A DNA stretch of 64,000 nucleotides from Apostichopus japonicus (Eukaryota; Echinodermata; Holothuroidea; Aspidochirotida; Stichopodidae), in contig NC_092581.1 of NCBI RefSeq assembly GCF_037975245.1, positions 14,227,303 through 14,291,302 on the forward strand, written 5' to 3'. This document shows, one piece after another, positions 24,801 through 38,930 of the stretch; within the stretch, counting starts at the first letter, position 1; every line of letters begins with the position of its first letter. Made by a program: the position numbers and the translations under genes. The notes beneath the pieces are model-generated. The model searched no databases and was not told where the DNA came from. It worked only from the letters and a program-made list of their open reading frames with translations.

Positions 24801-25359
24801 CGTAAAGTGCTTTTCAGTTGTATACACCTCCTTGACAGTTTGTGAATATTTACTCTGCACTTGGGTTCACCTGATTTTGGGATAATCTTTATGTTAAAAA
24901 GTTGTCATGGTGACATAAAACTTGAGTGAGGTGTTTTTTCACTGAATTCAGGTATTGTTTCAAGCAATTTATGCCTGGTTTTGCATCACTAACCATGCAT
25001 GGATGGCCCACATTTTTCTCCAAAAACCATCACTTCCTATAGGGGTTGCAGTACCCAGTCAGCATAACTGCGGAACCAAACAAAATGTTTCCAAGACAAC
25101 ACACTGATATTTTCCTTTACTAGCCAAATTTTAGGCCTTGGCCTAGTTACTACATATAAACCACTTCACTCAGATTTTGCTCAATCATTTGAATCTGCTT
25201 ATTAGCTACTGTTTTTCATATTAGCTTACAGTACATACATCCACTGATAAACAACAAAGAAACTCTCAAATTTAGCTTGTTCAGTCCTACAAACTTTCAT
25301 CTGCGACATCTCTCTTGTATTTACCACATGAACTTACAATTAGTCTAGCTAGGTATGGT

Positions 25360-25412
25360 ACAACGAAGTGCTAAGGTTGTGAGGAGACAGATAAGCGAGG
25401 AGCAAAGATAAT
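25360..25412 (+). repeat. donor-end dispersed repeat, fragment
   Basis: GTGCTAAGGTTGTGAGGAGA, then CAGATAAGCGAGGAGC: the right end only, with the donor damaged (GATAAG). Confidence 0.65.
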
Positions 25413-25804
25413 ATTTAGTCTAGCTAGGAATTAAGGGAGAAAAATATGCACAACATCCTTCTCGTCCCCCTGCCTGCATCCTTCTTTGACCCTACCTCCT
25501 TAACCAGGTAAAGTTCCAAAAAGCTAAAATCAAAAAAATATAGTTTGGCTGTGACCTGCATTCTGAGTATGAAACAAAATGATAGTCTAAAATAAAAGAC
25601 AGAACCTCCTGCTTCCTTCTCAGCTTATTGACCTAATGACTTGAAGACTCAGCTTAATGATTTGACACCAGTTTATCAATGCACAATCTTCCCCTCTGAC
25701 AAGAGGCAACATGCCCAAACATTGTGGGACTAACTAACATCCTTACCCCAGCCAGGCTGCAAAGAACATATATTATCCTGGTAGAGTGGTTTAACACAAT
25801 AGGT

Positions 25805-25900
25805 ACTGATGGTCTGCCGAGATAATCCCTATTGTTTGATATTGATTCAGCTTTGCTGCAGGGGATTTGCAGCTGCTGCAGCTTTCCCTTTTAAAACGAT
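25805..25900 (+). repeat. dispersed repeat pair (with 29640-29812)
   Basis: CGAGATAATCCCTATTGTTTG, TTGATTCAGC, CTGCAGGGGATTTGCAGCTG and CTGCAGCTTT are shared with 29730-29800. Type unknown. Confidence 0.65.
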
Positions 25901-26939
25901 GCCTTACTTGAATTGTGCCATGAACATTTTCTCTTGTTGCGCGAAAACAAATATTTGTACACACATGGATCACAACACCCCCTCCTCCCTGTACTTAACA
26001 AACAACCTAACTTATATTTGAGCAGACTTGAAGAGAAAATTCTCTTCATACTGAAATGACCAATTGCCATTACACAATGCTATATAGAGAAGGCCAAAAA
26101 AAAAAACCTTAGGTATCGTAAATGTTGAAAAATATAAATACAAAGCCTAGCCATAGCTTAATTTCCATATCAAAGCAAGAGTCCCTGGCACTTGGATTGA
26201 AACATCAGACCCTCTTATTATACATTTACATATATTTACATGATACAAGTGAATGACTACTAAGTACTGTACACTGTGAAAGGCAGACTGTGATCGTGGT
26301 GGTACTGTAGCTAAGTACTCCACGGCGCTTCTCCTATATGACAAAACAGTCTGCATGCACCGTGTGGTTTATAACTCAGGGAGGTAGAGTATACAACTGT
26401 GCTCCGAAACTGACATCCCTGCGTAAATTGTTTTTTGTTTATTTTTAAAAGCCTGTAATCTTCTAGTTTTGTTGATATGTTTACATTCCATGTACAAACC
26501 AGGAAAACTCCTACCATCATAGTTACCTGATTTACGGGTTTGACATTTGCCACGCTACGAAGCACCCGATCATTTCCACGGCAATGGAGGCGTTTCGAGG
26601 TACGCGTATCTTCCTTGCCGCTACGTGCGTGTAGTGCAGAGTTACCAGTGGCAGTGGCTATTTTTGGCGTTTATTAGTGTCTTAAATTTTGATCAACTGC
26701 AGGCCTTGTTGAGTAGCATATAAACTGTTGCTGGAAGGTACCAAAAAGATGGGAACTCAACAAAGGCACAGAATCAAAGATCCTTTGTACAACCACTTAA
26801 AAATAGACAACTAAATACTTTCTTTTGATAATTTAGTGTCAAAACCTTACATGTCATTACCATACTTCTGCACTCTTCTCTGCTGTACAGTCTGGTCTAA
26901 GGGTTCCCATTTTACTTTTCAAATTTCAGTTTAAAAAGT

Positions 26940-27380
26940 TTCCAGACTTTTGTGCCTTGCTGACCTCTGTCCCCCCCTTCTCTTTCCCCTTGCCTCCTTC
27001 TCCACCACCCCCCATTAAAAACAATATTAGATTCTTTTGTAGACTAAGGTGGATCCACATATAAGCAAGAATAAACACCATCCAATCTTTAGTTATGGGG
27101 TTACCATGTTCATAACTATTTCAACTTTGACCTCATTGAACTTCCACAACCTTTGACCTCCACAAAACTCAATATTACAGTTCTTGAACTCACTAAGATG
27201 GATCCACATGCCAAATAATGAAGTGTTAGGTTTATTCTGTTCACATAAACTTCACAAGATTTTTATAGGATTTCACTTACATTTCAATGGGGTTGTTGTA
27301 CTACTCACTATAAGATGAATCCAGATACCAAGATCAAAGTTCAGCTTTCATGTACATCGATCACCACCGGTCCAGCAACA
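26940..27380 (+). repeat. TGACC-rich dispersed repeat, 2-3 tandem copies
   Basis: GACTAAGGTGGATCCACAT (27042), CACTAAGATGGATCCACATG (27187) and CACTATAAGATGAATCCAGA (27307) mark successive copies. They contain ACCTTTGACCTCCACAAAA, a member of the family at 16810. Confidence 0.7.
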
Positions 27381-29639
27381 AGTTCACATGATATGTTAAA
27401 CAATGAATTTTACACTGTCATGGAATGTTAGCTTAAATAATGTTCAAAAAAAGCCAAATATCAAGATGAGTTTCAAAAAGAATATATACTTCTTTTGAGA
27501 GATCTTTTGCTGCAAAAGAAAATGCCACATATTTTTTCCTTCTGGTCCAACAAACAGCAATCAGTTCTGTTGACAAAGACCAGCTTACAAGATTTTTAAC
27601 TCCTTTCTAAATTCTGTCCTATTGTGTCTGCATAGATCCTTATAATTATTGCACCTTTTAAAGTCTGCTTAAAGTCTGCCTCTTTTCACATGTAATCCCA
27701 AAGCTTACAGTGTCTTTCCCTATGGAGACCCTAGATATCCATCAACTGCACTTGAAAGCACATTTCAACCACTACTATAAGTGGATGTCACAGCTACTTG
27801 GCTTTCTATAGAGTAGCTGAACACATTCATAAGTATTTATCATGACCTCCATGAGAGGAATGTTGGAAAACAGTATTTCTGCTAGCAAGGACTTATTCTT
27901 GAACACTCAACAGATCAAGTATGTACACCTATGTTTAAATCTACAATTTCAGAATGTATCTAAATATGATGTTGTCATCTGCAAGTTGTTTACTACAATA
28001 ATTATATCTTTAGAAAAGAATATATAGATTGCAAGACTTCATACTAGTTCAGTTGGAAAAGGAAGCAGGCAATGCCACCTCCCCCCCCTCATATGAGACA
28101 ATGGGGAGGGGGTATACTCTAGGAGGGTGAGTAGGATTTGTAGGGATGAGAGAAACCAAGCAAGTGGAATTTCACATAAATTTCTGGTATTAGGATACAA
28201 ACTGTATACAATTAAACTACAGCTTCAGCTATGTCTATAGAGATTATCAATATTGAGATTATCAATATCAAGATTGTCAATAATCGGAGATTATCAAAGA
28301 GTCAATAGAGATTATCTTTTTCCAGACCACCAGCGTCTATTGTGCGAAGCTGCACGAAACAAAAGAACTTTTGAGTTCATTCCTCCATCTAATACAGCTG
28401 TCTATTATACTTACGCACTCTGACGTACCATGTCTACAGTACACAGCCTGTCTACAACCTACTGCACCCCCCCTCCCCCTCCCATACCACCATCCTACTT
28501 TTGAAACAGCTATTTCCCAAAAGTAAATGGCACTATTACAGCCGCTGAATGATCATGTGTGTAGGCAAGAAATGGACAAGAATAGAACCATTAAAGGGAT
28601 ACATTCTTGATCATATAAAAACAGAAGAAATGTCTTACAATGCTTGTGGAAACCATGTATCAATATCATGTCCGTAGCTCAACTTTAATGCGACCCATAT
28701 TGACTGGTTTAGCCATCCCGCTTACTCCAGAAAGTGGATGACAATGGGTGGTAAATGATGCCATCATTGTAGTTGTTCTGCAAATGCCATTATAGCAGCA
28801 ACATTCATGTGAATAACATCATTAGGTGACCTCTATCAAATGACAATGATCATCACACCTCACAACATATACAGTACCACCATGTGACCCCCAAAGTAGC
28901 ACTCCTGTCGAGAGGTAGCATTCCACCAGGCGTGAAGCTTATCAAACTTTGAACCTACAAAGATTGGAAGTAATCTAAAAGTGCACATAGGTCATTTCGT
29001 GGAGTTGCTATACCAATAAAAATCAATGTGGAAGGAATCATACCCCAAGCAATCTCAATCTTGCGATCGCAAGTCAATTAAAAAGACCTGAGAAGGAGGA
29101 ACGTGGTGTAAGCGGCCGATTGCCGGCCATTCTTTTTTACTCCATTAAAGGTGATCTGATTAATCCGTAAATGAAGCGTAAATTTTCCGTCCTGTTGACA
29201 GGGTCGGCGGGGATGCAGAGATTTCTTCTTTATTTTGCCTTCTGTATTGAAGACATTTATTAATGCCAAAGAGGCTATATCTACAAGCAGTATTTGCAGC
29301 AGCAATGCATGATGGGACTCGCAAATGCCAAGTGTATTTAATTGAAATGACCTGGTCTATATTGACTCTGCGTGGTACGAAATTGAACAAGAAGCTCAGA
29401 TGCAATATTACATATTAGAGAAGGTAGACCATAGAGGAAATTGACCGACGTCAAGAGAGATGCATCGAATGAACTCATCTGGATGAATAGAATTCCATTC
29501 AGAATAATTGATACAAATTTAAGGGATTCTTGGATGAAACTGCTGTATATGTATCTTTGGGGTTTTAAAAGAAAGAAAATAGCTCCAAAATTAGAACTCA
29601 GAAATTAGAACTTTGTACTCTGTCTGAACTAGAACACTT

Positions 29640-29812
29640 AAAGGAGGCTGCAGCCTCCTTCAGCCATGCTGTGTACGATGTCATATTTGGTGTGCAGTTT
29701 AACACTGTTGGCAGGCATGCTTGTCTGGCGAGGTTATCTCTGTTGTTTCGAATTGATGCAGCCTTACTGCAGGGAATTTTGCAGCTACTGCAGCTTTTTT
29801 CCTGTTTGTCAA
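29640..29812 (+). repeat. dispersed repeat with a 20-bp perfect palindrome
   Basis: Starts with AAGGAGGCTGCAGCCTCCTT (29641-29660), a perfect palindrome, and ends with the CTGCAG-rich segment shared with 25805-25900. Confidence 0.65.
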
Positions 29813-31011
29813 TGAACCTCAATACCAAATAATACATAGTCAGCTTTAGTTAGTACTGTGAATGACTATATCCTTTGGTCCCTGGACAATTGTTTTCTTT
29901 TATATTTACTGCACAATAAAGTATCTAACAATAGTAATTCCAGCATGATAACAATGACAGCTAACCATCATAAATGTCACAAAGTTGTTAAACCCTTCTG
30001 TACTGGTCGGTACAATCTGTGTGACACCTCTCAGTCAAACACAGAATAGACATCAAAAACGATATTAAAACACTCGAAGCAGACAGCTCTGAGATGTAAG
30101 GATAGCTCATTCTTCTCTACTTTAATTGTTATTTACTATCTGAAGTTCAAGTATATGCATATAATCAAATTACTTGTACCCTAGATGACATGCATGGGTT
30201 GTCAAATGAGTGATGTCATAGTGCCATCAGCTGGTGGAATCTTTCACGTTTCTTCCTTGTTTTTTTCCATTTCTAACGCACACTTATTTGAATCAAAATA
30301 GGTATATTAACAGAAAAAAAGAATAAAAAAAGAAAAATATGTATATGTAAAGCATAATCCCATCTTGTATTGTAGGTTCTGTTGGTGCTTCTGTTAAAGT
30401 GTATTATGGTGTCTATGTTAATGCCACGGTACAGTACTTTTAGGTACAGTTGAAAACTCAGCAGTACGTACCTTAAGCAAGGTCTTTGCACATATAGCAG
30501 CTCCACGGAGGAAAAACAGCGCTCGATCAAATAAGAAAACACTAGTGAAGAAAGCGATCGTGGGCTAAATCATTTTAGACTTGCTTATCATGTTTTCAGA
30601 TTAGCGAGCAAGTATTAAGTCTCTCTAAAAAAAGAGAACATCAACCATAATGCTCCTAAATTGAAGCAAAGACTGTAACTAATCTAGTAATGTATACTTC
30701 CATTTATAAGCACGTCAACTTTTGTTTGATACTTTTGTTTGATTTATCTGTCTCATCCCGCTCAATCCAATCAAGGATTATTGTCATGATTATTGTGTAA
30801 GCGCAGGTAGAGGCTACCTTCATCCCAGGTAGTAGTCCTATTTATTTCAACCTACAGGAACCTCAAAATTTAATGGTTTATTTATTTCAAAAATGGTAAT
30901 ATATAAATATACCTGGGAAAGCAGAGAACTCCCCATAAACAATGGTATTCCAACATATTGTGGCAAAGAGCAACATTGAAAATGTAATTGATTGAAGACC
31001 CACCCTCCCCC

Positions 31012-31195
31012 CCCCAAAAAAAAGTTACTGGTCTAGTTATTTATGAATGACTATACTTACCTGTCTCCTGTACATACTGTATGCACTAGGATCTACCCTA
31101 GCCAAAGTACTGGTAACTTTCAAGATTACAATGCACCACGACATGGCCCTCTGTTCCTTAGTACCACGATGTGCCTCCACTTCAATGGGTCATTT
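31012..31195 (-). repeat. donor-end dispersed repeat, copy
   Basis: AGTTACTGGTCTAG, ATACTTACCTGTCTCCTG, ATCTACCCTAGCC, ACTGGTAACTTTC. In the sestrin transcript it presents CAG|GTAAGT in sense. Confidence 0.75.
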
Positions 31196-31264
31196 TAAAA
31201 CTTAAACATTCATGAATGCTATTTAAAGTATCATACTGTGGCTTCATCATTTATCCCCCAACCC

Positions 31265-31420
31265 CACCAAACTTACTGGTCTGGGTATTTACGAACGAAG
31301 GTACTTACCTGTCTCCCTTACCTAATCACACCTACCTATATGGACTGTATCTAAGGTCTTGACCATATCTAAGGTGTCCTCCTTCCAAATCTACCATTCT
31401 GGATCCTATCACGCATGCTC
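31265..31420 (-). repeat. donor-end dispersed repeat, copy
   Basis: CCAAACTTACTGGTCTGGG, TATTTACGAACGAAGG, TACTTACCTGTCTCCC. The outer end is one of the best preserved; the interior is short. Confidence 0.75.
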
Positions 31421-32469
31421 ATATTGGAAATTTCCGACCTTCATTTTTACGCCTGGGTTAACTTTCTTGTTGAGACATTTTGAAGTCAGAAAGAAGTTTC
31501 TTCATCTAGTTCACCTATAACAAATAACTGCTCAAGTATCCCCTCAATTTTTCCATGTTTTTGATGTACTTGTATTTTATCATTCAGGATCGCCCCTTAG
31601 TTGAAGGTTTTGTTGCACATGAGTGAAGTAAAGACTTGGCTTAACTTGAAAGGTATGCTGTATTGGCCCCAAATATGCTAGATTTTCAAATATGGTCACC
31701 TTTGGTCAAAATTCTTAAGACTGTTTTTATTACAACCTTCGAGGAAATTTTCCTCACTGGGATATTCAGTCATCTTGTGTGTTCCTTAAAAATGTCTGAG
31801 AACAATTTGGAGAGTAAAGACCTCCAGGAAGTACTTTTTGAAAAATTCTAGCAGTTATAGCGTGCTATAATTTGGGGCCTATACTGACTACCTTTAAAAC
31901 ATACAGTAATGACTCGACCTTCACTGCAGTATCCTGTACACTGAATTCATAGTGACACTCTTCATGAACATTGAATGGATTGCAGACTATTTCAGAGATC
32001 ACACAAAAGAAGGTTTTTTTTTTAAATTTTGAAGTTTGAAAGCAGGATACATAAAGTAACACTTATGATAGTGACAAAAAAAACAAACAAGCAGAATATA
32101 AAAGAACAAAATGATTTTAAATTTTAATGAATAAGGGAATAATTGTGGCCCTAGGGGATCCTTTCACTGCTGTTTTTTCTTCTTCATTCAGTTGTAAAAT
32201 GTAAAGATTGATGTGTAGAAACTTCCGATCTTATAGTTGGAAAAATTTGCAAAATGAGATTGGTTTCCTGAAAGAAAATTTTTGGAACTGTGGAGATTAT
32301 AATGTTCAGCAATATATTAAATCACTGTAAACGGATAGTATACTCACGAAACTGTATAAATGTTACCAAAACAAAACTTCAGAAAATTCAACTAAATTTC
32401 CAAAAACTTACTCAAGTGTAAGGAGAGTGACAATAGAAATGGTAAGAAAGGGCTATCCTGAAAACCTTC

Positions 32470-32742
32470 CGAAATGAAAAGGATACTTATCGGGATGCCC
32501 ACGAAAGATTCTAAGAAGAAATTCATTATTCCAATTAAGTGAAAAAGGCCTCAAAATACACAGTTTTGAACGAATAAATGTAGGCATTTTGGGTGGTAGA
32601 ATGAGAAGGAAGGGCATTGACCATAGGGGTGTGTCATAGAGGGTGCGCAGTGTTAAAAGGTTACCAGTTCATTCTAGGCATGGTAGAACGAGAGTGCTAA
32701 GGTTGTGTGGAGACAGGTAAGTGATAAGCGCAGTAAATAGGA
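32470..32742 (+). repeat. donor-end dispersed repeat, long copy
   Basis: AAAAGGATACTTATCGGG (shared with 9014), GGTGGTAGAATGAGAAGG, AAGGGCATTGACC, GTTAAAAGGTTACC, GTGCTAAGGTTGTG, GAGACAGGTAAGTG. Confidence 0.8.
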
Positions 32743-32749
32743 TAAAATT

Positions 32750-32930
32750 AACACACAAAACGGATGTCTAGGCACTTTAGGAGGTAGAATCTGAAGGGCA
32801 TTCACGGGAGAGGTCCGGACATAGAGGGAGCACAGTCTTAAAAGGGATACCTCTTTGTTCTAGGCACGGTAGAACGAGAGTGCTAAGGTTGTGGGAGACA
32901 GGTACAGTAAGCGAGAAGTAACGTAAATTT
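32750..32930 (+). repeat. donor-end dispersed repeat, adjacent copy
   Basis: Directly follows the previous copy: AAGGGCATTCACGGGAG, CGGACATAGAGGG, CACGGTAGAACGAGAG, TGCTAAGGTTGTGGGAGACAG. Donor decayed to GTACAG. Confidence 0.8.
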
Positions 32931-34284
32931 ATTAAACCAATAATTTTTATTAAATAATTTTGTACTGTGGGCATTGTCATGCATGTAATTAGTGTCTTTG
33001 AATTAATTTATAAGCTGAATGAAGCAATGCTGCCCTACAAGGATGGAATTTCAATGACTGTTTGGGGCACACAACTAACTTGGGGCAAACAAAGCAAACA
33101 AAAGTACAGTATGAAATGCTTCCCCGAAAGGTAATGAGGGCGGTAATGAGGGCAGTATTGAAAAACGTAGTGTGCATATATTCCGGATGCGTAACCTGAT
33201 TAATTCACTTTGGCTTTGGCTTTGAGTACAACGTTTTTGCATGTTGCCATGTTGAAAAATCTGTTATATTTAGTAATAACAGATTTCCGATCTGAGTTAT
33301 AGTCATTGCCGACTTTGCAATCCACAGACCCCCTCACAATTTTGAAAGGTCGGTAAGACTGACTCCATAATTTTCCCTTTTCGCGAAACCAAAAAAGAGC
33401 AGACACTTCAAAGACCGATGCAATGTGACTAATTACTGTCACAGACAATACAACACTTTTACATTCGTTTGTTCACATACATAACAAAGAATAATACAGA
33501 GACAATTGTGAAAGAAAAGAAAAAAAAAGTAAATTGCTAGTTCTTGTAAATTCCCTATTCAAAAAAACAAGAGCTAAAAATAATTGAAGGCCATTTCCTT
33601 GTGATAGAACTAATTTTGTTAAATCATGTGTACACACTCAGTTTGATTTGGCAATACTTTTCATCAATCAAACCCAACCCCCACCCCCCCCCCCCCATAT
33701 AAAAAACAGCATTGGTTTACCATCAATGCAGTTGCTCAGACCACAGATAAGCATCTTCTAAGGCATTACAGTATATTAATCAATGATTCCATTAAGCTTT
33801 GGAGCTATATGACATGCTTGTCACCATAACTAGCGCTAAGTGCATCCAAACCATTAATCAAAAAAATACATCTGGATTTTCTTGCATGATAGGACAGGTG
33901 ATGATACATTCCAATGAAAAACTAGCCAGGAGAAAGAGGATAGTAGACAGGCATTGGGGGGGGGGAGGGGAGGGGAAGGGAAGGGATTAACAAAGGTAGG
34001 ACAGTGCTAAAAACACAACCAGATCACTTCAGGCACAGTACAGTGAGTACGTATATGAAATTTACAGATAGATCAATCTGTTTCTCATAAAATTCTGAAA
34101 AATCGTTTTTCTGAAAAATTCTGCAAAAATGTTGTGTTTATTCTGGGCAGGTAACACCTGATACTGTATAGTAACTTAGTCAACTTTCTTTGACTCTACT
34201 ACCACATTTACCCAGTCTAGAAATTGGTCACATTTTGAACACTACATCCAGCTGCAGTACATATATAACTCATTTCCTGTTAGG

Positions 34285-34408
34285 ATGGTAGATTCGGAAG
34301 GGGGAGGTAAGTGACCTCAGATAGGGTCATTGGAGGTGCCAGTTAATAGGCCAGGTAGATAGGTGTGTGTAGGTGAAGAAGACAGGTAGGTGAGGGGTGA
34401 AGTAAATT
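34285..34408 (+). repeat. donor-end dispersed repeat, second subfamily
   Basis: GATGGTAGATTCGGAAGG, GAGGTAAGTGACC, AGGCCAGGTAGATAGG, AGACAGGTAGGTGAGG and GAAGTAAAT. Confidence 0.75.
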
Positions 34409-34834
34409 CCAAATCAACACCCACTACTTTCATCATCCCTTTCTGTTGTAGTAGGGATTCCCATGTTTCTAAGTTTCATTTCTCATAAAAAATACTGAAA
34501 AATGCTGAAACACCACAGATGTACAGTATGCAAAAAAGAACTGACACAATGGGTGGTGTACTGTATATATATACAAATTATTTTTGTGTAGCAATTTGAC
34601 CACTCTGCTGCACAGCATTTGGCTATGCTACAGGTGCCAGTTTAAATCCCCAAAACAAATATACATATAACAGGTATACGGACAAAATGGAGAGATAAGG
34701 AAAGCAAAGTATGTGAAAAATACAGTGAAAATGAAAGGATACTAATAGAGTGCTTCTTTAAATTGGCAGGGAAAGTAGTCCTGTGTCCAAAGATCTAAGA
34801 TGTGATTCCCAAAAATCAGAAAAAAACGATCGAA

Positions 34835-35070
34835 AAACGCTAAGCAAATTTTCTAACAAAACGGGTAGTTTTCTTCCTGGGTGGTAGAATCGGAAAGGGG
34901 TGTAAGTGGACGGTGCCCAGGGAGCGAGGGCGCAGTGCCAAAACGTTCCCATGTATAGTTAGGTAGATGGGAAAGTGCACATGTGGAGTGGGAGACAGTT
35001 AAGAGAGGAGCGAAGTTAATTGTGTGTACAGGCTGGAGTGCTATGGTTGTACAGGGTCCAGGTATAGTAC
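34835..35070 (+). repeat. donor-end dispersed repeat, second subfamily
   Basis: Close relative of 24580-24800: GGTAGTTTTCTTCCTGGGTG, GGTGTAAGTGGACGGTGCC, TAGGTAGATGGGAAAGTGCA. Donor position mutated to CAGTTAAG. A second partial end, GGGTCCAGGTATAG, follows near 35055. Confidence 0.75.
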
Positions 35071-35394
35071 TGTAAGGCAGGAAAAGAATTTGTTTAAATA
35101 TCATAATTAAATGCCTGTAACTTTAATGGAATTTTCCAAAAAATTTATACTGAACGGTAGTCTCAGAATTACGGAAAGAAAATTTATGAATTACTGTACA
35201 AAAAACTAGTTATTCAAAAGTGAATGGAAACTTGTTCCGTGAATGTGAGAGAACAGTTCACGACAGTAGCTCAGACTAGTTCTGTATCATCCTGTATCTG
35301 TATGCACAAGTACTGGATGCATTAATACATACCAATAACCATATATGCATGGCTTTCACATTCACAAGCTATAGTGCACTTTACGTATACAATT

Positions 35395-36175
35395 TGTTAG
35401 AGAAGTCTTTGACAACCAATGATCCTCCACATTAACCTGGTCAAACTAATTTTTGTTAGAAATGGTTGGTGTACAGTAAATTAAGAAAATTGTAGCATGT
35501 CTATTCGGAAGGATTGTGCAATAAGGAATTCCCCTTTGGAAGCATACTGTCATTATGCAAACACATGTAAAATACCGTGGACAAAGTGAAATTTATCTAT
35601 CAACATTCTTATATGAAACATACATTTTACTCTTGCCCTCCCCCTACCCACCCCCCCCCCCCACAAAAGGAGTGTTTTTGATTCAATCAAATCATATCGC
35701 AGTGTTAACTTTATTCACAAGCTTAAGTGAACTTTATGTATACTATTTGTTATGTACAGAGAAGTCTTTGACCCCTGGCCTTAACCAAACGTTATGAACC
35801 TGTAAGTTGAATCTTATGAATTCTCCAGTGGGTCCACATCGAATACAATTCCACTGGAACAACCAATGATCTTCCACTTTAACCTGGTCAAACTTATTTT
35901 TGTTAGAAATGGTTGGTGTAAATTGAGAAAATTCTAGCATGTCTATCCGGAAGGATTGTGCTATAAGGGATTCCCCTTTGGAAGCATACTGTCATTATGC
36001 AAACACATGTAATATAAAACTCTCACACTGTGGACAAAGTGAAATTTATCTATCAACATTCTAATATAAAACATACATTTCACTCTTGCCCTCCCCCCTA
36101 CCCACCCCCCCCCCCACAAAAGGAGTGTTGTTGATTCAATCAAATCATATCGCAGCGTAAACTTTGTTTTCTGTC
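35395..36175. repeat. 447-bp tandem duplication
   Basis: AACCTGGTCAAACT.ATTTTTG, AAATGGTTGGTGTA, GGAAGGATTGTGC, ATTCCCCTTTGGAAGCATAC and a poly-C tract followed by ACAAAAGGAGTGTT occur first from about 35434 and again from about 35881. Confidence 0.88.
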
Positions 36176-36214
36176 TCTAAAGAAGACATTAACAGTCAAT
36201 AGCTGAAACCTCCA

Positions 36215-36385
36215 AAAACTCCTTGGTTTGGGTATTGTACTGCACTCCACTCTTAACTGTCGCGAGTACACTATTGCACTTTCGCATCTACCCTAATGAC
36301 TAGTAACATTTTAGCACTGCGCCCCCATTGACCCTCATCACCCATCACCTAGTTTTACTTCCAAATCGACCATTTGTGAAGTAAA
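36215..36385 (-). repeat. donor-end dispersed repeat, copy
   Basis: CCTTGGTTTGGGTATTG, CGCATCTACCCTAATGAC, TAGTAACATTTTAGCACTGC and GCCCCCATTGACC. The donor segment is lost. Confidence 0.7.
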
Positions 36386-38594
36386 GAAATCTTCTTCTGG
36401 TTTTAATTTGCTTTGTTTCAAATCACACTTAATTGGTGTTCTTCAGCAGTGTTTTGGGCTTTCATCATCTGGAAGGAACTTCCTTAAAATCAACACGCTA
36501 TTCGAGTGATGCCTAAGTATCATTTGACTTTTTCACACATTTTTTCGATGTTGTTTTGTCTAAGGCATTGCGCCGTTCTACGTATCAATTGTTACACTGT
36601 GGTCTTATAAATGTACCAGATGTGCGTTAATTGTGTGTCTCTTACATTGCAGTGTCCTTTTCCAACTAGGCTCACACTCTGTAGGTACTGTATACTGTTA
36701 TCCTTTTAAAGGTTACACATGTTACATGATTTAGTCTCTGACTAAACTCAACTGACAAAGCACTGTACCTACAGCCTGTAACACTGTATGCATAGTCTTT
36801 TCACCCAAGTGAAGTGGAAAGAAGATATGAGAAGTAACATCATAACTGTTAAACTACTAATATGTTGTACCATGGAGGATAACAGTTACATGGCTTTAAT
36901 CAAATGTTCAATTCAAGTACCATACTCCAGGTGGACAATTTGTTATCACATTAACCTGCACATGACCTATCACTAACCTTTTCACACTTCAAAAGAATCC
37001 CAACATTGTAGAGCTCTGTTGTTTATCACCACAAGGTCCCTGCTGCAGAATGGAATCTTCTGTTGCCTAAATACTTTAACACCTACTGTACATGTAGTGT
37101 ATTCACAGTGACTAACATTTTCAATGATATATGGAATGATTTTTATGTATGGTTTCTACAAGTCCTTGTAACTTGGCCTTGCAATGATGCAATCATATGA
37201 TCATTTATACATGTGAAGAAATTGGCAAGCTCATGGAGCTAAAATGGGATGTAATAACTCCATGGTATGCTTCAAATCTCACAAAACAAAAACAAAAATC
37301 TGGCTAAACTCATTTTAACATTAACAATTAATACGAGAATGTTTCAGTAAATGTCTATTGATGTACAGAAAAATTGAACATATTTGAAGATTGATCTATT
37401 TCTGAAGGATGCAACAGTGTTGAGACAAAAGACAGAAGGATCGATTGTTAAATGTGTTTCAATTGAATGTTAGTACAATACCATCTATTGTATTGTAATA
37501 GTTTCTGTATGAATGAATATGAGACTGTGGGCACAATATAGAATGAATACATGTATAACACTTCACTGTATTGTAGAGTTAAGAAAGCTAATCCACCACC
37601 ACACTGTAAACCACACTGTAAACCAGTACAGCTGCACATAGATGGAAATCAATATATCTTCAGTCTTCCAGTTTATAAAGAAGAGGGTAAGTTAGTAGTA
37701 TAAAAGGTAAACAGACACTTCACACACAAAAGACTAAATCCCTCCCCTGTGAATAGGTGAAAGGACTGGCAAGTTAACACAAAACTTTTAACTTTCCCCC
37801 CCCACCCCCCCAACCCCCATAGTATTCTGTTGTTTTTTTCTTGTCAATATCCAAATTATAAGATCACTCCTATAATACTCTGCTTCAAGTTTATTTTTTG
37901 GTGCAAACTTTGTGCATAAATGTCAACAAAGCAGTTTATCTCAATAACAGCATGAAGGAAATAGAATAAAATGTCACAGGGATTTTTTTGGTTCCTCTTT
38001 CGTACCCAAGAAATAAAGTTTTCGGCAAATTATAAACCAATTTGGAATGATCCATTCTTTTCAAACATGTGTCAATAAGTTTCACAGCTTATAAAAGTTT
38101 TCAGTAATTATGTCTAAGCAAAATCCTCTTCAAATAATGGATGGAACATTTTCATTACAAATAACAATCAGAAGCTGAAGCAAGGAAAGAGAATTTTGGC
38201 CCAGGGTAAAAACTACATACACTTGACTATTATGATAACGCTACTCAATAACAGCATCCACTGACTCTCATTTTAATAACTACATATACGTGTATATACT
38301 TAGAGGCTTGGGACTATGCCAATGCCCTCTTATATTACTGACCATGCTATTAACAGAAGATAACTATACCATACTGCTCTACATTAGTCTTGCTCAAATA
38401 TTGTAATATTGTAAAACTCCACCAGGAAGGTCTAAGTTGTGTTTTAATATTCCAATTGTATCTATATAGCAGTGCTGCCAGTTCTGAAAGGTCAAGCTGT
38501 TGTTATTAAGTCCAGTACAGGAAAACTGATCTTAATATGTTAAGTCCACACTTGTACACAAACTACAGTACGGTAACCAATTGCAATACAATTA

Positions 38595-38930
38595 CTGCCA
38601 GCAACTTCAACTTTAATAGAAAAGGCTATATTGTGTTTGGTAGGAGAATGCTGGAAGCCTGGAAGATGTGGGAAGGTCCATCTGGATATACCAAAGGTGA
38701 TCTGGGTGACCCTGATGGTGTGTGTAGTTTGCCTTGGAATCACTACTGTATGGGGTGGTTCTTTGTACTGAGTACATGGGTTTATACAGCAGTATATATA
38801 TATAGGTACATTCCATCTGAAATTGCTCCAAGAATCAAATCATTTGGGATTTTGTGGGCACTGACAGGATTAAACCAGTTATCTCAAGGTCACATGCCCT
38901 ATGCTCTACCAACTGACCAAGATCCCTTTA
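38595..38930 (-). mobile_element. tRNA-headed SINE
   Basis: On the minus strand the head reads GGTCAGTTGGTAGAGCA (A-box region, 38902-38919), then GGTTTAATCC (B-box, 38867-38876). The 53-nt span from A to B fits a tRNA. The body runs to lower coordinates through CCACCCCATACAGTAGTG and CAGGGTCACCCAGATCACC. The 154-codon plus-strand frame across it (38537-39001) is a by-product. Confidence 0.75.
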
